Assembly (NCBI RefSeq): GCF_007741475.1
Contig: NZ_CP036261.1
Location: 2,790,001-2,854,000, forward strand
Length of the DNA stretch: 64,000 nucleotides
Direction: 5' to 3'
Origin: Rosistilla ulvae
GTDB taxonomy: Bacteria; Planctomycetota; Planctomycetia; Pirellulales; Pirellulaceae
Numbering within the stretch: position 1 is the stretch's first letter; each line of letters starts with the position of its first letter. The notes beneath the pieces were generated by a model that saw only the letters and a list, made by a program, of their open reading frames with translations, ran no database searches and had not been told where the DNA came from. Below, in pieces: positions 19,296 to 27,458 of this stretch. A program made the translations under genes and the position numbers.

Positions 19296-20125
19296 AGGTT
19301 CAACCGGCCGCCGAGCAAGCCGGGCAGCTTCTTTTCGACCATTCGGCGGATCTGTTGGTCGCTGTACCGCGTGCTGAAATGCGACGCGATGATCAGTTCG
19401 TTGTTGAAGCGATCCTTCCGCGCGACCCAATCGTCCAAATGCATGTGGCCGTGTTTATGGATCTTTTCCTTGCGGTGGTCGGCGGCGATGAAGGTCATCT
19501 CCGCGATCAAGATCTTGCAATCGAAGACCTCCGGATTTTCGTCGAGCCCGCGCGGCTGGGTGTCGCCGGTGTAGGCGAGGATCGGCATCCGCGTCTCGTG
19601 CGAGACCTCGACACCTTTCATGCGGAGATCGCGAATCTCGGTCCCCTGCAGCCCTTGGAATTCTTCTTTCAACTTCTTCCGCCGCTCGCTGACCATGAAT
19701 CCGACCGATTCGATCGTGTGCCGAGTGGGGAAGACGTTGACGACCAGTTCGCGGGAGAGTTCGATTTCATCTCCTGGGTTGGCCGGCAACAGCTCGCACG
19801 GCATCGCCCCTTTGTCCAGCCGCGTGAAGCAGCGGAGCATCGCCAGGCATTGATCGATCGAACCCGCTGGCAGATAGATCACCGGCGGATCCATCTTCAT
19901 CATCCGGCGGCGAGAAACGTAAACGGCCAGCGCAGCGATGTGATCCAGGTGAGTATGGCTGACAAACCAAGTCGGCGTGCCCATGAAATCCCAGGGCTGA
20001 ACGCCGAGATCAAATCCACACTTCAATTCGGGAATTCGCCAACAGGTTTGCACTGCCGCGCGCGAATAACCTTCGATTGTCAGGCCGGCGTGCTGGCACT
20101 TCCGCAACGGAATATTTTCGAACAT
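19286..20125 (-). CDS. Ribonuclease Z-like metallo-beta-lactamase fold protein
   Basis: This 279-residue protein has the metal-binding SHTHLDH motif, TGDTQP, and a tRNase Z-like C-terminus with [16 protein letters not shown] and ASHFSTRYS. RNase Z cleaves the 3' trailer of tRNA precursors, and the final SHFSxRY block is characteristic. The usual flexible arm is not obvious, so a tRNase Z paralogue with another phosphodiester substrate is possible. ATG 20125 has GAGAG upstream; a TTG at 20137 overlapping the scpA stop is the alternative. It sits between scpA and hemW with overlaps on both sides or nearly so, indicating co-translation. Confidence 0.82.
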   Translation of the reverse strand: MFENIPLRKCQHAGLTIEGYSRAAVQTCWRIPELKCGFDLGVQPWDFMGTPTWFVSHTHLDHIAALAVYVSRRRMMKMDPPVIYLPAGSIDQCLAMLRCFTRLDKGAMPCELLPANPGDEIELSRELVVNVFPTRHTIESVGFMVSERRKKLKEEFQGLQGTEIRDLRMKGVEVSHETRMPILAYTGDTQPRGLDENPEVFDCKILIAEMTFIAADHRKEKIHKHGHMHLDDWVARKDRFNNELIIASHFSTRYSDQQIRRMVEKKLPGLLGGRLNLWL

Positions 20126-20133
20126 CAACTCTC

Positions 20134-20943
20134 TCAAGACGACTTTTTAATGGGCAAGTTCGTTTCATCGACGGCGCTGGCGTCGTAGTTGTCGACCTCG
20201 CTTACATTCAGCTCCGTCTCGAACCGTTCGCCGCGAGTGACCACGATATCTATGCCGCCGGCTTCCTGCCGGGTCGACACACCGTAGTGCCTTGCCAACT
20301 CTAGGATCGCAAGAAAGATACCAATCATTGCGGACTTATGAGCCCCCAGATCGAACAAGTCTGAGAAACGGACTTCATCGACCTTCAGCAATTGTTCGTG
20401 AATGCGTTGCATGTAGACATGGATCGGCGTGTCGTCGTAGACCACTTGGGTCGGCGGCGGGCCGGAGGCTTCGCGCATGATCCGGCCAAAGGCGCTGACC
20501 AGATCCCACAGCTCCAGGTCGGCGATCGGTTGATCGCCAGGATCGATCTGGCGCGGTGGAAGATCGTCGGCGATCCGTGGATACCGCTGCTGCCACTGCT
20601 CTCCCATCTCGTCCAAGATGCTCGACGCGTCGCGGAATCGCTTGTACTCCAACAGCCGTTCGACAAGCTCGTCCTGAGGGTCTTCCAGGACCTCTTCTTC
20701 CTGCTCGTCGTCGGCCTGCGGCAGGACCGCTTTGCTCTTAAATTCGACCAGGGTTGAAGCGAGATCGATAAAATCGCCCACGCCGTTGACGTCCAGATCC
20801 TGCAAAACTTCCAAATATTCCAGGTATTGGTCGATCACATTGGTCAACGACATCGTGGTGATGTCCAGTTCGCTGCGGCGGACCAGATACAACAGCAGAT
20901 CCATCGGGCCGCGGTAGGCTGGCAATTCGATTCGGAAGGTCAT
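20134..20943 (-). CDS. scpA: Segregation and condensation protein A
   Basis: ScpA is the kleisin subunit of the bacterial SMC-ScpA-ScpB condensin that folds and segregates the chromosome. The 269-residue product begins with the family block [25 protein letters not shown], interrupted here for brevity after its first residues. It has the helical region [19 protein letters not shown] and an acidic stretch ([16 protein letters not shown]). The winged-helix C-terminus ([20 protein letters not shown]) contacts SMC heads. ATG 20943 is the first in frame with the conserved start. It is the first gene of a three-gene reverse-strand unit with the RNase Z-like gene and hemW. No scpB is visible in the window. 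Confidence 0.93.
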   Translation of the reverse strand: MTFRIELPAYRGPMDLLLYLVRRSELDITTMSLTNVIDQYLEYLEVLQDLDVNGVGDFIDLASTLVEFKSKAVLPQADDEQEEEVLEDPQDELVERLLEYKRFRDASSILDEMGEQWQQRYPRIADDLPPRQIDPGDQPIADLELWDLVSAFGRIMREASGPPPTQVVYDDTPIHVYMQRIHEQLLKVDEVRFSDLFDLGAHKSAMIGIFLAILELARHYGVSTRQEAGGIDIVVTRGERFETELNVSEVDNYDASAVDETNLPIKKSS

Positions 20944-21376
20944 TGGGAATAGCTTTCAAGGCATTAGCCAAACAGCGCGTCGGGGCGCTGCGGTGGTTCC
21001 GCCGATCCGCTCGACAAAAATCGGCCGATTCCAGTTGTCGGAGAAATCGAGCCAAACCACTAATGTGGCGAATTTTTGCATTGCACGCTAGATCGGGCGA
21101 CTGAATGAGCGCCTGTGTCGGTCACGATCGCATGAACCTTCGCTCCCCGCAAGGGTCTCATCTGGGCATCCCAATCGCCCGCTTGGCGGCCCGATCGCCC
21201 ACCCCGATGGTCGCCGAAAAGCACGATTTGTGGAGGCGCAGAGCAACTGCAAACCACTTCGTCAACTTTTGGCGGATTACCAACCCTTGTACCCTGGAAA
21301 ACCCCTTACTATGATGCGGTCTTTTCTCGCTCGACCAGGCTACCGCCTGGATTCAACCACGGTCCAGAAACACAAC
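20944..21376. other. Divergent intergenic region scpA / ilvN
   Basis: No gene is supported. The plus-strand frame that opens at 21230 is only an upstream extension of ilvN. A good promoter for ilvN lies at 21287-21315. No leader peptide with runs of branched-chain codons was found, so attenuation of the enterobacterial ilv type is not evident. Confidence 0.5.
21287..21315 (+). promoter_or_regulatory. Putative sigma-70-type promoter of ilvN
   Basis: TTGTAC (21287-21292) and TATGAT (21310-21315) are 17 bases apart, close to consensus in both boxes. The -10 covers the in-frame ATG codons at 21311-21316, which argues against using them as starts and supports the ATG at 21377, leaving a leader of about 55 nucleotides. 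Confidence 0.62.
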
Positions 21377-21880
21377 ATGCGACACGTTCTTTCGGCCCTC
21401 GTTCAAAACGTTCCCGGTGTGCTCGCTCACATCTCGGGGATGTTGGCCTCGCGCGGATACAACATCGACTCCTTGGCTGTCGGTGAAACCGACGACCCCC
21501 AGTTGTCTCACATGACGTTTGTCGTCATGGGCGACGAAAACACGCTTGCGCAAGTCCGCAAGCAGTTGGAAAAGATCGTGACGGTTGTCCGCGTGATGGA
21601 CATCAGCGCGACCGATTTCGTCGAACGCGATTTGATGTTGTGCAAGGTGCAAGCGGCCCCTGGCCCTTCGCGATCGGAAGTTCGCGAACTTGTCGATATC
21701 TTCCGCGGCCGGATCGTCGACGTCGGTCCCGACGAAATCACGATCGAGATGAGCGGACGCGAAAGCAAGGTCGAAGCGTTCATAGAACGGATGCGAACCT
21801 ACGGAATCATCGAACTGGTTCGAACCGGGCGAATCGCCATGGTCCGCAGCGGTGCAGCCGTCGACACGTCCGCCGAATAG
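21377..21880 (+). CDS. ilvN: Acetolactate synthase small (regulatory) subunit
   Basis: This 167-residue subunit binds branched-chain amino acids, usually valine, and activates and feedback-controls the catalytic acetolactate synthase subunit. The ACT domain is clear: HVLSALVQNVPGVLAHISGML, then RGYNIDSLAVGETDDP. The C-terminal domain follows with VERDLMLCKV, RGRIVDVGPDEITIEMSG and IELVRTGRIAM. The length matches IlvH/IlvN proteins of about 160-170 residues. Start 21377 begins directly at the conserved MRHVLS block. ilvC follows 143 bp downstream, so the two probably form a unit. The large subunit is not in the window. Confidence 0.93.
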   Translation: MRHVLSALVQNVPGVLAHISGMLASRGYNIDSLAVGETDDPQLSHMTFVVMGDENTLAQVRKQLEKIVTVVRVMDISATDFVERDLMLCKVQAAPGPSRSEVRELVDIFRGRIVDVGPDEITIEMSGRESKVEAFIERMRTYGIIELVRTGRIAMVRSGAAVDTSAE

Positions 21881-22023
21881 AGGTGTGCAAGTCGCGCCCC
21901 GCTTGATTGGCTCGCCCACTGCGGGACGGAATTGCCAATCGAAACAAAACCGAAAACCAAAACTGAACACCGTCCAATTTTCTAAACCGAATTTCGCCAC
22001 GATAGCACAAGGAACCACCTGAC

Positions 22024-23028
22024 ATGGCGGCTACGATTTATTACGACAACGACGCCGATCTGTCCCACCTCAAGGGCAAGACGATCGCGATTATTGGTTA
22101 TGGTTCGCAAGGCCACGCCCAGGCGCAGAACCTTCGCGACAGCGGTTGCGATGTGATCATCGGTCAACGCGCTGGCGGACCAAACTACGATTTGGCCAAG
22201 AGCCACGGTTTCGAACCGATGTCGGCTGACGAAGCGACCGCCAAGGCCGATGTCGTCAACCTGTTGCTCCCCGACGAAGTTCAGGGCGACATCTACAAGG
22301 CGCAGATCCGCGACAACTTGCAACCTGGCAACGTGTTGATGTGCTCGCACGGTTTCAACATCCACTTCGGCCAGATCGAACCGCCCGTGGGCGTCGACAC
22401 CCTGTTGGTCGCGCCTAAAGGCCCAGGGCACCTGGTCCGCAGCGAATACGAAAAGGGGGGCGGCGTCCCCAGTCTGATCGCTTTGGGCGAAGGCGCCAGC
22501 GAAGAGACCAAGCAGATCGGTTTGGCTTATGCCAAGGGAATCGGCGGCACCCGCGGTGGTGTGATCGAGACGACCTTCCAAGAAGAGACCGAGACCGACC
22601 TGTTCGGCGAACAAGTCGTGCTTTGCGGCGGTTTGAGCGAACTGATCAAAGCGGGCTTCGAAACGCTTGTCGAAGCTGGCTACCAGCCCGAGATGGCTTA
22701 CTTCGAGTGCATGCACGAAGTCAAGCTGATCGTCGACCTGTTCTACCAGGGCGGACTCAGCTACATGCGTTACAGCATCTCGAACACCGCTGAATACGGC
22801 GACTACGTCACCGGCCCGCGAATCATCACGCCTGAAACCAAGGCAGAGATGAAGCGCGTTCTGACCGAAATCCAAAACGGCACCTTCGCTCGCAACTGGA
22901 TCTTGGAGAACCGCGGCGGTGCGGCGATGTTCAAGACGACCCGTCGTCTGGAGCAAGGTCACGAGATCGAAAACGTTGGCAAGCGATTGCGCTCGCTGAT
23001 GAGCTGGATCGATGACAAGCAAGTCTAG
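22024..23028 (+). CDS. ilvC: Ketol-acid reductoisomerase (NADP+)
   Basis: IlvC converts acetolactate or acetohydroxybutyrate to the dihydroxy acid in valine, leucine and isoleucine synthesis, with Mg2+ and NADPH. The 334-residue product is the short class I form. Features are the nucleotide loop [19 protein letters not shown], the [17 protein letters not shown] block, and the metal-binding [14 protein letters not shown] with the later [11 protein letters not shown] helix. ATG 22024 follows AAGGA. It lies behind ilvN, and an intrinsic terminator ends the unit. Confidence 0.97.
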   Translation: MAATIYYDNDADLSHLKGKTIAIIGYGSQGHAQAQNLRDSGCDVIIGQRAGGPNYDLAKSHGFEPMSADEATAKADVVNLLLPDEVQGDIYKAQIRDNLQPGNVLMCSHGFNIHFGQIEPPVGVDTLLVAPKGPGHLVRSEYEKGGGVPSLIALGEGASEETKQIGLAYAKGIGGTRGGVIETTFQEETETDLFGEQVVLCGGLSELIKAGFETLVEAGYQPEMAYFECMHEVKLIVDLFYQGGLSYMRYSISNTAEYGDYVTGPRIITPETKAEMKRVLTEIQNGTFARNWILENRGGAAMFKTTRRLEQGHEIENVGKRLRSLMSWIDDKQV

Positions 23029-23056
23029 GTAACACGCCGGACTACAAAAAACGAAC

Positions 23057-23089
23057 ACCCAGGTTTCTCATCGGACCTGGGTTTTTTTT
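23057..23089 (+). terminator. Intrinsic terminator of ilvC
   Basis: A perfect 8-bp stem ACCCAGGT / ACCTGGGT (23057-23064 with 23075-23082) is followed by a run of eight T residues. Confidence 0.9.
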
Positions 23090-23559
23090 GTGGAATTTTT
23101 GAAACTTTTCTCCCCTTGGGGAATGCCCCCATAACGCGTGCAGCAACGCTCATACGTCCCCCCTTGTCTTGATCTGTCGGGTAACGCGGGCTAGCTTGTG
23201 TGACGGTTGAACCGCTCCCGGTGCGGTATAACAATCGTGGTCGCTATAGTATTGTAGACCTCCCAGCTTTCGTATCCTGCCGGTCCCGCTGTGGGCCAGA
23301 GTTGTCTCTCGAAACTTGCACGCGTTTTTCAAGAAAATTGTTGCGTAAAATAGTAGCTAAAGCCTTTTGGTATCGGGAAGCGTCCTAGACTTCGTTGATT
23401 CTAGTGGGTTTTGAGTTGCATGGATGCGATCGCTGGACATGGTGTCCGTGCTAAGGCTGTCCGGAATCGGTTCGGAAACCGTATCAATCGGGCAGTGAAA
23501 GGCTGACTCAGAGCCGAGGGCTTTGATCGACAAAAAATTTGGATGGGGATTTGAGAGAG
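23090..23559. other. Intergenic region, ilvC terminator to DUF1573 gene
   Basis: About 470 bases contain no credible gene. TTGAAC and TATAAC near 23207-23232 are only 14 bases apart, too close for a normal promoter. The A/T-rich part near 23330-23360 may hold the promoter but has no clear box pair. Confidence 0.45.
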
Positions 23560-24555
23560 ATGAAAACAATAAGAACAGAAGGCCTGCTGGGGTTGGTGCT
23601 GTTGGCATTGATCTGTCCGCAGGCGAAGGCAGTCGAATGGGCTGACAACATGTTTCCGGTCAAGAAGCATGAGTTCGGAACGGTTGCGGTTGCGGCGAAG
23701 ACCGAGTTTCGATTCCCGTTCAAGAATTTGTACAAAGAGGATGTCCACATCGCGACAGTGCGAGCCAGTTGTGGATGTACGACGCCGATCATTGAAAACC
23801 ACACGCTCAAGACGGGCGAAACCGGCCACATCTTGGCGCGATTCAACACCGGTTCGTTCCACGGCAAAAAGGGGGCAACCCTGACGGTCGTGATCGATAA
23901 GCCGTACTACGCCGAAGTTCAGTTGCGTGTCGACGGCTACATCCGTCGCGATATTGTTTTCAACCCTGGGCAGATCGAGTTCGGATCGGTCGTGCAAGGC
24001 GAATCGGTTCACAAGGAGGTCGGTGTCACGTATGCCGGCCGCAGCGATTGGCAGATCGTAGAAGTCCAATCGTCGTCCCCTAACGTCGCTGCAGGATTCG
24101 AAGAGTTGTCGCGCAGCGGCGGCCGGGTTTCCTACAAATTGAACGTCGCTTTTGACGGTGCGGCCGAACCGGGACAAGCTCACACAAACATCGTCGTGGT
24201 CACCAACGATCGCGCCATGCCACGCGTTCCATTAGAAGTCACCTATGACGTTCGCCCTGCAGTGATCGTTAGCCCGCAAGTGATGGCGATCGGCAATCTG
24301 AAGCCGGGCGAATCGTCCGAGCAACGCTTGGTCGTTCGCAGCGACAAACCGTTCCGTTTGACCGACATCAAGGCCGAAGGCTTTAGCATCGAATACAAGT
24401 CGAACGAAGAGTCGAAAAAAATGCACGTCTTGCCGCTGAAGATCACCGCCGGTGACAAAGCGGGCCCCAAGAGCCAGCGTTTGATCGTCCATACGGACCT
24501 GCCGGGCGATCTGACAGGTAGCGCTTTAGTTGCTGGACAGATCATCACCAAGTAA
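23560..24555 (+). CDS. Secreted DUF1573 protein
   Basis: This 331-residue exported protein has a signal peptide ending ...LICPQAKA before VEWADN. A DUF1573 immunoglobulin-like domain follows: HEFGTVAVAAKTEFRFPFKN, then the diagnostic VRASCGCTTPII. The second half has further beta-rich repeats (RDIVFNPGQIEFGSV, LNVAFDGAAEPGQ, VIVSPQVMAIGNL) typical of planctomycete members. ATG 23560 is preceded by GAGAGAG; the TTG at 23539 is less likely. The function is unknown. The fold (ASH/MSP-like) suggests protein-protein contacts in the periplasm or at the envelope. It is followed by its own terminator. Confidence 0.87.
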   Translation: MKTIRTEGLLGLVLLALICPQAKAVEWADNMFPVKKHEFGTVAVAAKTEFRFPFKNLYKEDVHIATVRASCGCTTPIIENHTLKTGETGHILARFNTGSFHGKKGATLTVVIDKPYYAEVQLRVDGYIRRDIVFNPGQIEFGSVVQGESVHKEVGVTYAGRSDWQIVEVQSSSPNVAAGFEELSRSGGRVSYKLNVAFDGAAEPGQAHTNIVVVTNDRAMPRVPLEVTYDVRPAVIVSPQVMAIGNLKPGESSEQRLVVRSDKPFRLTDIKAEGFSIEYKSNEESKKMHVLPLKITAGDKAGPKSQRLIVHTDLPGDLTGSALVAGQIITK

Positions 24556-24628
24556 CTGGCCGAATTGCAACGATCGCGGCGGTCGCAATCCCCAGTCGCT
24601 CGCGATCGATGTGAACCCATTCAATTTG

Positions 24629-24667
24629 CCGATCGAATCGTTCATCGATTCGACCGGCATTTTTTTT
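24629..24667 (+). terminator. Intrinsic terminator downstream of DUF1573 gene
   Basis: A 12-bp stem with one mismatch (CCGATCGAATCG / CGATTCGACCGG) and a TTCAT loop is followed by CA and eight T residues. Confidence 0.8.
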
Positions 24668-24977
24668 GTCGGGTCCCCCTTACCAGCGATCGTCGCGCGG
24701 CAGTGGATTGGCGCCGCCGAAGGGGTTGCTTTCTCCCTTGCCGAACCATCGTCCTTGGCCGTCAAAGGCTAACGATAGCTAGTACTTCAGTTCGTTTTCG
24801 GAATTGGTGCCAGGAGCGTCGTTGGCCGCCGTGCGACAGAGGGTGCGTCCAGCGCCATCCCCCGAAATAGAGATCGGGTGTCGCCGGTGAGCTTCCATTG
24901 GCGAAACTGCGTGGCCTGCGATCCGTCGCAGAGGTGTCTGGTTCGACGCGCGGCGACAGCGGATGCGGTGCGAGTCT
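24668..24977. other. Intergenic region between DUF1573 terminator and the convergent unknown gene
   Basis: About 310 bases follow the terminator up to the stop codon of the reverse-strand gene. No gene, repeat or clear regulatory site is visible. Confidence 0.45.
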
Positions 24978-25646
24978 TTAGGCAGCGCGATAGAGGATCG
25001 CGTTGCCTCGCTTGCCGCAGGTGTCGACGGCACCGGTCTGCCGCAAGCAGTAAGCGATTTGTTGCGCGGTTCCACGTGGGCAGGCGATATGACCGGCGAG
25101 CTCGGCGGTGTCGAAGGGATGGGGCAGGTGGTCGCTGCCGATCAGGTTCAGCAAGTCCTTGGTCGTGCGGAACTCATGTGTCGATTCGATGCTCTCCAGC
25201 ACGTAGTCCTTCGTTTTGTAGTCTTTGCCGCAACGTCGTCGCTTGCGGCGATCCGGCGGCAGACGCCAGTGCTGGACGTTGACCATCGGGACCTCGATGG
25301 TAAGCCGTGGGTGGGGGAAGACCCGGGTGAAATAAATAAGTTCGTCGAAGATCTCTAACAGCGCCCCGCGTTTGGGACTCAGTCGACGTCCCAAAACCGG
25401 CCCCTCTGCAGTCGCCTGCCGGACGATCCGCCGGCGGTTGATGATCGGTTTGACGATGCGAACGTCGTGGCGCTGCAGCAGCGATTGGATCTTCGGACGG
25501 ATCGCGCTGAGCGAGGCGAACTGGATTTCGATCAGTTCATCGCCGCGGATCGCGTCGATGCGGTAGTCTCCCAACCGCACCTCGGTATCCGCTTCCGACG
25601 CGGCATACATTCCCTTGAGCGATCGGTGCAGCGATGTCTCCATCAT
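24978..25646 (-). CDS. Conserved unknown, possible PD-(D/E)XK nuclease-like protein
   Basis: This 222-residue protein was not assigned to a named family. Its N-terminus shows EVRLGDYRIDAIRGDELIEIQ (split here: D31 in YRIDAI, and E40-x-Q42 in LIEIQ), followed by the helix SLSAIRPKIQSLLQRH and the strand VRIVKPI. This spacing resembles the D...ExK/Q core of restriction-endonuclease-like folds. A basic stretch (RRKRRRCGKDYK) follows. The C-terminus looks like a winged helix (FDTAELAGHIACPRGTAQQIAYCLRQTGAV). ATG 25646 follows AAGGA. I have the impression of a family conserved across planctomycetes, but cannot prove it here. A DNA-binding or cleaving role is inference. The repeat array begins 33 bases upstream of its start. 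Confidence 0.72.
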   Translation of the reverse strand: MMETSLHRSLKGMYAASEADTEVRLGDYRIDAIRGDELIEIQFASLSAIRPKIQSLLQRHDVRIVKPIINRRRIVRQATAEGPVLGRRLSPKRGALLEIFDELIYFTRVFPHPRLTIEVPMVNVQHWRLPPDRRKRRRCGKDYKTKDYVLESIESTHEFRTTKDLLNLIGSDHLPHPFDTAELAGHIACPRGTAQQIAYCLRQTGAVDTCGKRGNAILYRAA

Positions 25647-25679
25647 TCCATCCTTGGATTGAGTCTTGCGACCATTGCC

Positions 25680-26632
25680 AGCACGAAGCGCAAGCGAGTG
25701 GAACCTAGGTGGTTCAGACGCTCACTCGCTTGCGCTTCGTGCTAGTAATGAATGATCGGTCTTGTTGCGATCGGGGGTGATGCCCGATTGCACTTTTGTG
25801 GGGCGGTCGCCTTTCGCGTAGCGAGTGCGACCATATACCAGCACGAAGCGCAAGCGAGTGGAACCTTGGTTGTTCAGTTGATCACTCGCTTGCGCTTCGT
25901 GCTAGTAATGAATGATCGGTCTTGTTGCGATCGGGGGTGATGCCCGATTGCACTTTTGTGGGGAGGTCGCCTTTCGCGTAGCGAGTGCGACCATTACCAG
26001 CACGAAGCGCAAGCGAGTGGAACCTTGGTGGTTCAGTTGATCACTCGCTTGCGCTTCGTGCTAGTAATGAATGATCGGTCTTGTTGCGAGCAGGCGTGAT
26101 GCCCGATTGCACTTTTGTGGGGAGGTCGCCTTTCGCGTAGCGAGTGCGACCATATACCAGCACGAAGCGCAAGCGAGTGGAACTTTGGTTGTTCAGTTGA
26201 TCACTCGCTTGCGCTTCGTGCTAGTAAAGAATGATCGGTCTTGTTGCGATCGGGGGGGGGATGCCCGATTGCACTTTTGTGGGGAGGTCGCCTTTCGCGT
26301 AGCGAGTGCGACCATATACCAGCACGAAGCGCAAGCGAGTGGAACCTAGGTGGTTCAGTTGATCACTCGCTTGCGCTTCGTGCTAGTAATGAATGATCGG
26401 TCTTGTCGCGATCGGGGGGGGGTGCCCGATTGCACTTTTGCGGGGAGGTCGCCTTTCGCTTGCGCTTCGTGCTGGTAATGAATGATCGGTCTTGTTGCGA
26501 TAGGGCGTGATACCCGATTGCACTTTTGTGGAGAGGTCGCCTTTCGCTTAGCGAGTGCGACCATATACCAGCACGAAGCGCAAGCGAGTGGAATCTTGGT
26601 GGTTCAGACGCCACTCGCTTGCGCTTCGTGCT
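25680..26632. repeat. Tandem array of long inverted repeats (REP/BIME-like), about 160-bp unit
   Basis: Six complete stem-loops lie at 25680-25743, 25840-25903, 25999-26062, 26159-26222, 26321-26384 and 26570-26632. Each has a 21-nt arm starting AGCACGAAGCGCAAG and its exact complement ending GCTTCGTGCT, separated by 21-22 nt. The arms are identical in all six copies. The linkers (about 96 nt) are also repeated and hold two smaller hairpins: ATCGGG / CCCGAT, and GGTCGC / GCGACC around CGC-GTA-GCG. The unit spacing is 159-162 bp. A seventh unit near 26456 keeps only the right arm. Short open frames across it repeat the same peptide and are not genes. No transposase lies in the window. It resembles intergenic repeats of Pirellulaceae, here in tandem. 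Confidence 0.93.
26456..26473. repeat. Truncated stem-loop unit in the array (right arm only)
   Basis: At this junction the conserved GGTCGCCTTTCGC of the linker runs directly into the right arm TTGCGCTTCGTGCT. The end of the linker, the left arm and the loop are missing. The join falls on the shared bases TTCGC/TCGC, as expected for a deletion between short homologies. Confidence 0.75.
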
Positions 26633-26670
26633 AGTACCCAAGGGTGCTAGGAATCTTCTGAGCTAGCAAC

Positions 26671-26688
26671 AGCCGAGCCCTCTCGGCT
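26671..26688 (-). terminator. Hairpin downstream of pyrE, possible terminator
   Basis: AGCCGAG and CTCGGCT form a perfect 7-bp stem with a 4-base loop, 34 bases beyond the pyrE stop on the reverse strand. There is no proper T run, so termination is uncertain. It also separates pyrE from the repeat array. Confidence 0.35.
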
Positions 26689-26721
26689 TCGCGGCGAAAG
26701 GGCCTCTCGTCTGGCGAGCGC

Positions 26722-27285
26722 TTATTCTGGTTCGATACCGAAGTCGCGAATCGTCAGCAGAGTTTCCAATTTCAATCCACGCTCGGCAAACTTGGCTTCG
26801 CCACCCGCCAATCGATCGATGATCCCCAGCACGCCAAGGACTTTCAAACCGAAGGCTTCGGCGGCGTCGACGGCCTGCAGCGCGCTGCCTCCGCTGGTGA
26901 TCACATCCTCGACGATATAGACGCTTTGTCCGGCGGCAACCGGCCCTTCCACCTGACGCCCGGCGCCATGCCCTTTCGGTTCCTTGCGGACCATAAAACC
27001 ACGCAGCGGCAGACCTTGTTGTCCGGCCAGCGTGACGATCGACGCGGTGATCGGATCGGCACCGATTGCCATTCCGCCAACCGCCGAGATCTGGTTCACG
27101 CGATCGCCGAGCATCGCCAGCATGCCTGCAGCGATCTGATTGGCACCCTGAGGATGCAGCGTGATTTGCCGGCAATCGAGGTAATAAGAGGCGGTTTTTC
27201 CGCTGGCCAGCGTGAAAGTTCCGGTTTGCAGAGCAAATTCGCTGACGAGTGCTTTGAGGGCTTCGCGGTCGTAATCGGCTGACAT
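26722..27285 (-). CDS. pyrE: Orotate phosphoribosyltransferase
   Basis: PyrE transfers the phosphoribosyl group of PRPP to orotate, giving OMP in pyrimidine synthesis. The 187-residue product shows FTLASGKTASYYLDCRQ at the N-terminus, the GMAIGADPITASI segment, and the PRPP-binding motif VYIVEDVITSGGSALQAV. The length fits the short bacterial form. The start is the ATG at 27285 (MSADYDREALKAL); the frame is open further upstream but without family-like sequence. No good Shine-Dalgarno is seen, which is common in planctomycetes. No other pyr gene is adjacent. Confidence 0.94.
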   Translation of the reverse strand: MSADYDREALKALVSEFALQTGTFTLASGKTASYYLDCRQITLHPQGANQIAAGMLAMLGDRVNQISAVGGMAIGADPITASIVTLAGQQGLPLRGFMVRKEPKGHGAGRQVEGPVAAGQSVYIVEDVITSGGSALQAVDAAEAFGLKVLGVLGIIDRLAGGEAKFAERGLKLETLLTIRDFGIEPE

Positions 27286-27458
27286 GGGCACCGTTCTGAA
27301 AGATGAAAGGGGAATCGAATGTGGAGGCAACGACTTGGCAGCTTAATGCCAATCGCGAGCCGGTACCACGCCAAATCGCTGCCCGAACTGATTTGACCAA
27401 CGATTCCCGCCAAAAATGTGCAGGCGACGCCGTCGCCTGCAGTGGGGGAAGGGGGAAG

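Noticed and set aside
23207-23232. TTGAAC / TATAAC as a promoter for the DUF1573 gene
   Set aside because: The boxes are only 14 bases apart, too close for sigma-70-type recognition.
26071-26564. Short repeated open frames in the hairpin array (recurring HEAQASG, STKRKRV and TRLRFVLV peptides)
   Set aside because: They are simple translations of the repeat and lack ribosome sites. Similar spurious proteins are commonly annotated over such repeats.
25680-26632. CRISPR array
   Set aside because: The sequences between the stems are themselves repeated rather than unique, the unit is about 160 bp and no cas gene is present.
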